Source of the DNA: Bromus sterilis | Taxonomy: Eukaryota > Streptophyta > Magnoliopsida > Poales > Poaceae | DNA: 64,000 nucleotides | Assembly (NCBI GenBank): GCA_950022295.1 | Contig: OX465600.1 | Span: forward strand, 233,513,782 to 233,577,781 | Direction of reading: 5' to 3' | In this document: in pieces, positions 58,657-64,000 of the stretch | Numbering within the stretch: position 1 is the stretch's first letter | Layout: every line of letters begins with the position of its first letter | The notes under the pieces: model-generated | The model's database searches: none | What the model was told of the DNA's origin: nothing | The model's input: only the letters and a program-made list of their open reading frames with translations | Position numbers and translations under genes: made by a program

Positions 58657-60360
58657 AAAAATTGCATGGTTTACCTGAGCAACTATAGTCTGCAAACATC
58701 ACAACTTAGGCAACAATTTAGTTGTGCCAGTGCCATATTGGCAAAATCATAGTCTAGTTAAGCACCTCAAGGCCTTAACCATATTTGAAAAGATATCAAA
58801 CACTATCTAGCATCCAGGTCCCTTCAAATAATTAATCTGGTCATGAATAACTTCCACGTATCATTAAAATATGTGGTTCTAATGGCTTAGGTCTATGAAA
58901 GCTCTTTTACTGCTCAAACCCTTGAACATTCAGTCCAAAAGTAAACGAATCGAATAAATAAACAAATCGAATAAAAAATGCCTAAATTGCTAACTTCATA
59001 AGTCCAAGCGCACACACAAAAATTTTGGAGGATATTACCTAGAACTTGTCAATTATCATAACAAGCTGATAAAAATGGAGTCCAAAAGTATGCAATGTTA
59101 AGAAAAAACTAAACCTAGCATGGAAAGTCAGTATTGATTATTGACACAATAAATCAATGGAATGCTTATTGTGGATTACCTAGTAGAATGGTCTGCAGAT
59201 CATGATAGAAATACAGGCTCACAACATGTACATCGTTTCTCTAAGGAACCAGGTCCTCACAATTAACCTGCAAAAGACAAGTGGGTAGTTCTTTTAACAA
59301 GAAGAAATTGAAAAACTACATCGTAGGTCTATCCTCACATTTCCACCTTTTCTTTTGCGTTTGTTATACGTTAAAGACCACCAAGGTTACATAAAAACAC
59401 GCCAACATAGATAAACCAAAGCATGGCCTTGGACAAGAAAATCAAAGAGAAAGAAATGAGCTGGTATACATGTGGATTTGAAGTGATCCACAGCCAACAC
59501 CGCATTCCCGGTGAGCTCCATGCCTGGAACACCATCGCAGCCTCCCGTACATCACGCTCGAGCCCCAACCTCCTTGCAGCTCCGGATCCAGGAGCAGATC
59601 GAGTCGTCCCCCAACCCGCAGATCACGCCCGACCTCACCACGAGAGGAAGTTGGCGATGACGGCCATGCTGGAGGCGCGTGGAGTGTCGCCCTACTCCGC
59701 CTTGCTCCTCATGATGTCGGCCTTGCTCGCCCTTCCATGGCGATGACCGCCACACTAGAGGCGGCCGGCGTGGAGCGGAATCCTACTCCTTCTCCCAATG
59801 GTCTCGCTCATCCTACCCGCTTTTTCCCTCCTCTCCTTCCTTCCCTCTCTCTCCATCACATCTTCTCTCTAGTTTGCACGGAGGCGGAGACGATTGGTGC
59901 CAGCGTCAAGTGGGGAGAAGAGGAGGAACGCCGGCCACCCTTCTTTGGTCTAGGTGAGAGGGAGGAGGTGGAGACAGGCAACATAGGGTGAAAGGGTGGG
60001 AGGCAGCTAGACGGAGAGGGAGAGGAGGCGACTGAGGCTTGGGAAGGAGAGGTGAATGGGCATCGGGTGCGGGATTGGCGGATAGGATTTCAAGTTAGCG
60101 CCCGGCGGGTGTGGAGGGATTGGCATAAAAACATTCACCCGAGTAAAACTGACCCAGCCAACGCGAGTTTACAGTAGCCCCACCGATCATTGACCCTTTA
60201 AAAAACTACAATGGGTGAAAAGCGCAACAGACAACCAACAACATCGAACGGTGCAGGGCGAACGGGGCTACATATCAGACGGCCGATGAAGCTTGCCCCC
60301 GGAGGATTTCCCTGGAGGGGGTAGCCTAGCATCCTTTAAGATATAAATTGAAGGAGTAAC
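58657..60360. other. Unassigned stretch, no recognised element
   Basis: A/T-rich to 59450, then a GC-richer part (59500-60110) with short ORFs on both strands but no recognised domain. An imperfect 81-bp duplication is present: GATGACGGCCATGCTGGAGG at 59657 and GATGACCGCCACACTAGAGG at 59743. It could be a gene fragment or an unknown repeat. Confidence 0.4.
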
Positions 60361-60490
60361 ACTTGATGCTAAACAACTATTCTCTCCGTCTGGATACATA
60401 GGGCTAATACGTATTTGAAGATTTACTTTGAACATCAAAATAATAAATAATATATGAAGTGTGTGTCACATTTTATAATTCGCCACTAAT
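60361..60490. repeat. MITE-like remnant (Stowaway-type words)
   Basis: CTCTCCGTCTGGATACATAG and AATACGTATTTGAAGATTT resemble the CTCCCTCCGT ends of grass Stowaway elements. No clear partner end or TA duplication. Confidence 0.3.
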
Positions 60491-60833
60491 TGGGCGCGTC
60501 CCTCTCCAATGGATATGCCATCTCTTGCAATGTCGTTTCACCCTTGTATAAATTGTAAACTTTCCTTACCAGATCAATACAAGTTTCTACTTCGATTCAC
60601 AACACGTTTTCAGCACATAGATTCTACCGAGAGCGCACATTGAAGGAGAAGGGAGAGGCAGACTCACCACCATTCTCTACGGGAACAATACGATGGAATA
60701 GGAATTATGCCTTGCGGACAGTGGCACCACAAACTCCATACTGATGGAAATAAAATATTTCCGAAATCTAAAAAGGATGGATGGACATATTTTAACTATC
60801 ACTGGACGCGATATGGTGATTGTTCGCACTGGA
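60491..60833 (+). pseudogene. Copia fragment: leader and protease start
   Basis: TATAAATTG (60548), a CACGTTTTCAGCAC motif like the junction seen after some copia LTRs (about 60604), and a frame reading L-A-D-S-G-T-T-N-S-I-L with I-T-G-R-D-M-V-I-V, the copia protease start. It is cut at 60833 by the CACTA element. Confidence 0.55.
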
Positions 60834-60873
60834 CACTACTAGGGAATACCCTTATAGTGGCGTCCATTTTTGC

Positions 60874-61080
60874 ATTTAGTGGCACATTATAGATGCGCCA
60901 CTAACTACAAGCCACTAATAAGGGCTTAGAGGTGGCGCATTCTGAATGCGCCACCCCTAAGGCCCTTAGGCGTGGCGCATTTCAAAATGCGCCACCTATA
61001 AGCTCTTAGGGTGGCGCATTCTGAAATGCGTCACGCCTAAGGGTCTTAGGGGTGGCGCATTCCTAGTGCTCCACTAAAGC
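60874..61080. repeat. CACTA subterminal palindromic repeats
   Basis: GTGGCGCATTC/GAATGCGCCAC units face each other in at least three hairpin-like pairs, spaced by CCCTTAGG words. Such repeats bind transposase in CACTA elements. Confidence 0.8.
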
Positions 61081-61202
61081 CAGACATAATTCGCCACTAA
61101 ATGGGTTATAGAAAACAAAAAAAAGAATTACAGAAAAGAATAAAACAGTACAGAATTACAAACGTTAGAGATATTTTTATCATATTACAGAAAGTCAAAA
61201 GA

Positions 61203-61370
61203 CAATATTACAATGAGCCCAACAATTATTGATACAAAAGAATTGCATTATAATTCTTATTACAAAGATTTACAAGATTACATCCATCATCGTCTAAGGT
61301 TTAGAGGCCAACAAGATTCACAAGATTACATCCATCACAATATTACAATGAGCCCAACAATTATTGAAAA
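61203..61370. repeat. Direct repeat inside the CACTA element
   Basis: CAATATTACAATGAGCCCAA recurs at 61203 and 61339 (136-bp offset), with repeated ACAAGATTACATCCATCA between. Non-coding, near the 3' end of the minus-strand gene. Confidence 0.7.
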
Positions 61371-61600
61371 CAGAGAGCTACTTTCTTCATCATCTCTTGT
61401 TTTCTCTTCAACCTGCACAAAACAAATATTTAGAGGTCACATCCATATGAATTCATAGCAAACGACAACAACGCAATATAGCACCTATTCTTATCAACAA
61501 CATAAAGCAAGTCGATCAATGGCCAGGAGCATGCACATATACACAAAGAGCACCAAGAGTATTTGGCACTATCATCTACTACACAAAGAGTACATCCAAA

Positions 61601-62458
61601 TTATATGTAGGGCACACATTCATCAAACGACTGCCATATATAACATAAATTGGTCACTTGTTCTGACTCGGGGAATGGGCGGCATCCTTCTTTCGTCATG
61701 AAAGGCCTTGTGTCACGCAAGGCCTTTAGGCGGACTTCTATCTCCCCATTGGATGGTGCAATGTTGGAGTAGAAGATCGACCCCCTCATTTGTACTTCAT
61801 GACGCATGATAGTCGCCATCTGCGCTTGGATGTGAAAGAACTCCTCTTTAAGATTTGCATCGGCGATTTCCTCCTTCCTTTCGGCCCACGCTTTGAGATG
61901 ACTTGGCAGCGTAAGGTTGCGTTGTTCCTGTACAATCACCCTCATGTGATGAAAGGCGTAGTACGCATCCCTCACACTGCTAGCCGGCTGCTTGACGCAC
62001 GGGAACTGCGTTACGTGGTTGAACATGCTCACGCCAGGCTGATTCTTCCTGAACTTGTGCTTCACGATCTTGCCTCCGGCTTTTATGTAGTCGGCGAGAG
62101 CATCATCCAAAACACTCATGATATACTTGTAAGATTTCTTCTTCACACTCCCCGAGTCTAAATACATGGCATGCGAGTGTTGCGGTGAAAAGTAGATGAG
62201 CACGCAGTCTTGATCCTCACTGCATAATTAAAACAATCCAAAAGGAATGTTGGAAGAGGACAATGGAAAGATAAGAAAGCATATATGCTACAGCGGCGAA
62301 CGAATGACTTACTTGGGAGAGTAGGTCATAAGAAATGAATCCTTGCCGGCGTTCTCTAGCATGAAGTCTCCGATGTACCCCGCCGCGAGAGCCGCGTCCC
62401 CGTCGTCCATCAAGATTCTTTCACGCATGTAGAAGGGGTCCAATATCGCGACGCTCAG
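61601..62458 (-). pseudogene. CACTA-encoded Ulp1/C48-protease-like protein, two exons, 5' cut
   Basis: Exon 2 (62219-61601) reads L-I-Y-F-S-P-Q-H-S-H-A-M-Y-L-D-S-G, then H-V-T-Q-F-P-C-V-K-Q-P and ends in TAA at 61601. A GTAAGT...TGCAG intron (62312-62220, 93 bp) separates it from exon 1 (62458-62313: I-L-D-P-F, Y-I-G-D-F-M-L-E-N). The layout follows the C48 peptidase-like ORF of plant CACTA elements. The Asp is visible, but the usual His and the Cys (C-G-Y-Y region reads D-A-Y-Y) are absent, so it may be inactive. Exon 1 is cut by the Tat LTR. Confidence 0.65.
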
Positions 62459-62905
62459 TGACGGGGATGTACCCCGGCAAATGCCATGGTCAGGGACCCT
62501 GGGTTAGTCATGAGAGGCACAGGTTGGACGATAGCTCGTCGGCTAACAGGAGGATACGTTCCTTCTCGATGTTATTGATTGGAGATGGCGATTACAGGGG
62601 AGCCAAGGCTAGTGCGCACAAGGCTAGGGTTACAGATTGTGTATTGCTTGTCCTTGTCGTCTCACCTCCTAGCCCTTATATACTAGGCTGGGTCTCGGGG
62701 AGTCCGTCCTGGATTACAGATGAGGTTTCCTAACCAGGATCTTGTGCCGTACGGCAGGTTTGCACCTTCCTTATGAGTCGCGGACTCCTACGTCGGTGCC
62801 ACTAGTGGGCCAAGGCTGGGCCCAGGCGGCATCTTTGTGGGCCTTCTGTCTTCGGGTACACCGGGTAGGCTCATCCATAGGAGTCGTGGGGTCACCCCCT
62901 CGTCA
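62459..62905 (-). mobile_element. 3' LTR of the second Tat element
   Basis: Same termini and minus-strand TATA region as the LTRs of the first Tat element, with scattered substitutions and a small length difference (447 against 438 bp). Confidence 0.9.
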
Positions 62906-63536
62906 GTAGCCCCCGAGTGCCTGGGGGACTCGAAGAGGCGCGCAGGGACTCGAGTCCATTCTTGCGTCGTTTTGATGTATGCACGGTTCAACCACGGGTC
63001 GCTGGAAGTCTGGGGCCATGACAAAACCTGTTTCGAGGGATGCTAAGCTGAAAGGGCCCAAGGAGTCGACTGGTCGAGCCTTGGTGAATTGCGCTAGTGG
63101 AAAAACCCGCAGTAGCCCAATCAAACTCATGTCCCTCGGCATGAGCTTGGAACACTTGTGTCTAGCAAAAGTCATGCCGCTGTAGGTCTTACAGTGATCA
63201 ATTGCCGCCAGTAAAGTTCGTAGCCTAGGCGCGTCCGCCTGGCTTTTCCTATCATGCAAGCGCATGGGAAAGATTGGGAGTGAAATCGCTCTGCGGCAAG
63301 TCCCAGCCCGGCCGATCTGCGCAGCGGGGTCTTACCTACACGCTAAGCTTGCGTGGCATCTGGGCTTAGTGTATCGTGTTCCAGGAATATGTATTTTTAT
63401 CGAGGCGCGGAGCCTAGTAGATAATGCACCCACTTGGAATAAGCAATCAAGTGAGTTGTTTTAGTGGTCACTCGCGGAGCTTGGCCGAGTGCTCGGGCGA
63501 AGAGTAACGTAGAGGATTACTTGCTCGGGAGGTCGT

Positions 63537-63760
63537 CAAGTGCTCGTGTACACAGAGTTTTGCGAGTAATCCCTCGAGTGTCGCTTTTGCTCTCGGGGTG
63601 AGGGAGCACCTGAAACTCTCATGGGTGCGAGTAATCACTCGAGCACGTTTTTACTTCTAGGTGTGGGAGCACCCCGAAACTCTGATGGGTGCGAGTAATC
63701 ACTCGAGCACGTTTTTACTTTTAGGTGAGGGAGCACCCGAAACTCTCATGGGTGGATACG
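63537..63760. repeat. Tandem repeat, about 63-bp period, in the second Tat element
   Basis: GTGAGGGAGCACCTGAAACT and GTGCGAGTAATCACTCGAGC recur at about 63537, 63599, 63661 and 63725. A weaker version is present in the first copy at 27940-28140. Confidence 0.85.
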
Positions 63761-63936
63761 CTCCCGATGGGAGTTAGATATATTTGAAAAAATGTATTTA
63801 AACCATGTAAAAAATGGTGCTTGCAAGCTGCACTTTCTGCTCACTGCCCCATTGATTTACCTCTTATTGGTGAAGATAAGTATCTCCTTGCTGGAGGACC
63901 GTCAAAGATGCTCTGTCTTCTAACCGTCATGTCTTC

Positions 63937-63948
63937 ATGACCGGTCAT
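63937..63948. promoter_or_regulatory. Palindrome ATGACCGGTCAT, second Tat copy
   Basis: Same perfect palindrome and flanks as 28303-28314, retained while surrounding bases differ. Confidence 0.4.
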
Positions 63949-64000
63949 AATGATGGCTTTTGGTGGCGTGTTGCAGCCGCCTGTTGAGTTATCGATGCGC

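Larger units (their letters stand above)
60834..62458 (-). mobile_element. CACTA DNA transposon, one end and a gene piece
   Basis: It begins CACTACTAGGG at 60834 (candidate 3-bp duplication GGA 60831-60833). Subterminal GTGGCGCATT palindromes and a coding region on the minus strand follow. The other end is beyond the Tat element inserted at 62459. CACTA ends and subterminal repeats of this type are common in Triticeae. Confidence 0.85.
62459..64000 (-). mobile_element. Second Tat-lineage element, 3' end, running out of the window
   Basis: The LTR 62459-62905 (447 bp, TGACGGGG...CTCGTCA) and the following 3' region match 26898-28340 along their length. CTCAG (62454-62458) should be the target duplication. 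The rest, including any antisense ORF, lies beyond 64000. Confidence 0.9.

Noticed and set aside
59371..59568. 65-codon minus ORF with a hydrophobic C-terminal stretch
   Set aside because: One short ORF with a single hydrophobic run and no homology I recognise; not enough to call a membrane protein.
63537..63760. CRISPR-like array
   Set aside because: Repeats are contiguous degenerate tandem units without unique spacers, in a plant retrotransposon 3' region.

Overview
The window is intergenic DNA from a large plant genome, made almost entirely of nested LTR retrotransposons. I found no intact host gene and no tRNA or functional rRNA gene. A grass of the wheat/barley type (Pooideae, probably Triticeae) is suggested by three things: an Angela/BARE-like copia LTR (TGTTGGG...CCCAACA), Athila-type LTRs of the Sabrina/WHAM kind, and a CACTA end with GTGGCGCATTC subterminal repeats. 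This is inference from remembered families; no database search was possible.

Layout. 1-4833: rotted copia pol and its 3' LTR, inserted in the gag of a Tekay-like Ty3/gypsy element whose pol (5195-9040) and 3' LTR (9054-11771) follow. 11772-14885: part of a second long gypsy LTR (family 'A/B') carrying a complete Cassandra TRIM with 5S-rRNA-like LTRs (12850-13537). 14886-20479: minus-strand Athila/Sabrina-like element, then another minus LTR piece, then a plus-strand copy of the same gag-protease (20928-21736). 21740-24096: 5' end of a gypsy element whose LTR is split by a copia solo LTR (21836-23290). 24097-52823: a very long LTR (about 4 kb net) split by a complete Sirevirus-like copia element (24933-49587, target duplication GTGTT).

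The Sirevirus holds two further insertions. A complete minus-strand Tat-lineage gypsy element (26898-36004, duplication GTGAC) lies in its gag. A family A/B solo LTR (43728-47373, duplication GGAAG) lies in its env-like ORF. The Tat element carries, antisense to its pol, an ORF with a B3-like domain and its own TATA box (28521-29239). This is the most gene-like non-replicative cargo in the window.

52824-56822: short gag-like ORF of the long-LTR element, then the 3' part and LTR of an Athila/WHAM-like element. 56823-58157: minus-strand gypsy 5' end. 58158-58656: probable LINE 3' end. 58657-60360: unassigned low-copy-looking DNA. 60361-60833: MITE-like and copia fragments. 60834-62458: CACTA transposon with a spliced Ulp1-like gene. 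62459-64000: start of a second Tat element of the same family as the first.

The elements do not work together as a pathway. Each gene set is a replication cassette (gag, protease, reverse transcriptase, RNase H, integrase), mostly inactivated by stops. Many stops fit deamination of methylated cytosine. Exact target-site duplications let the insertion order be read off.
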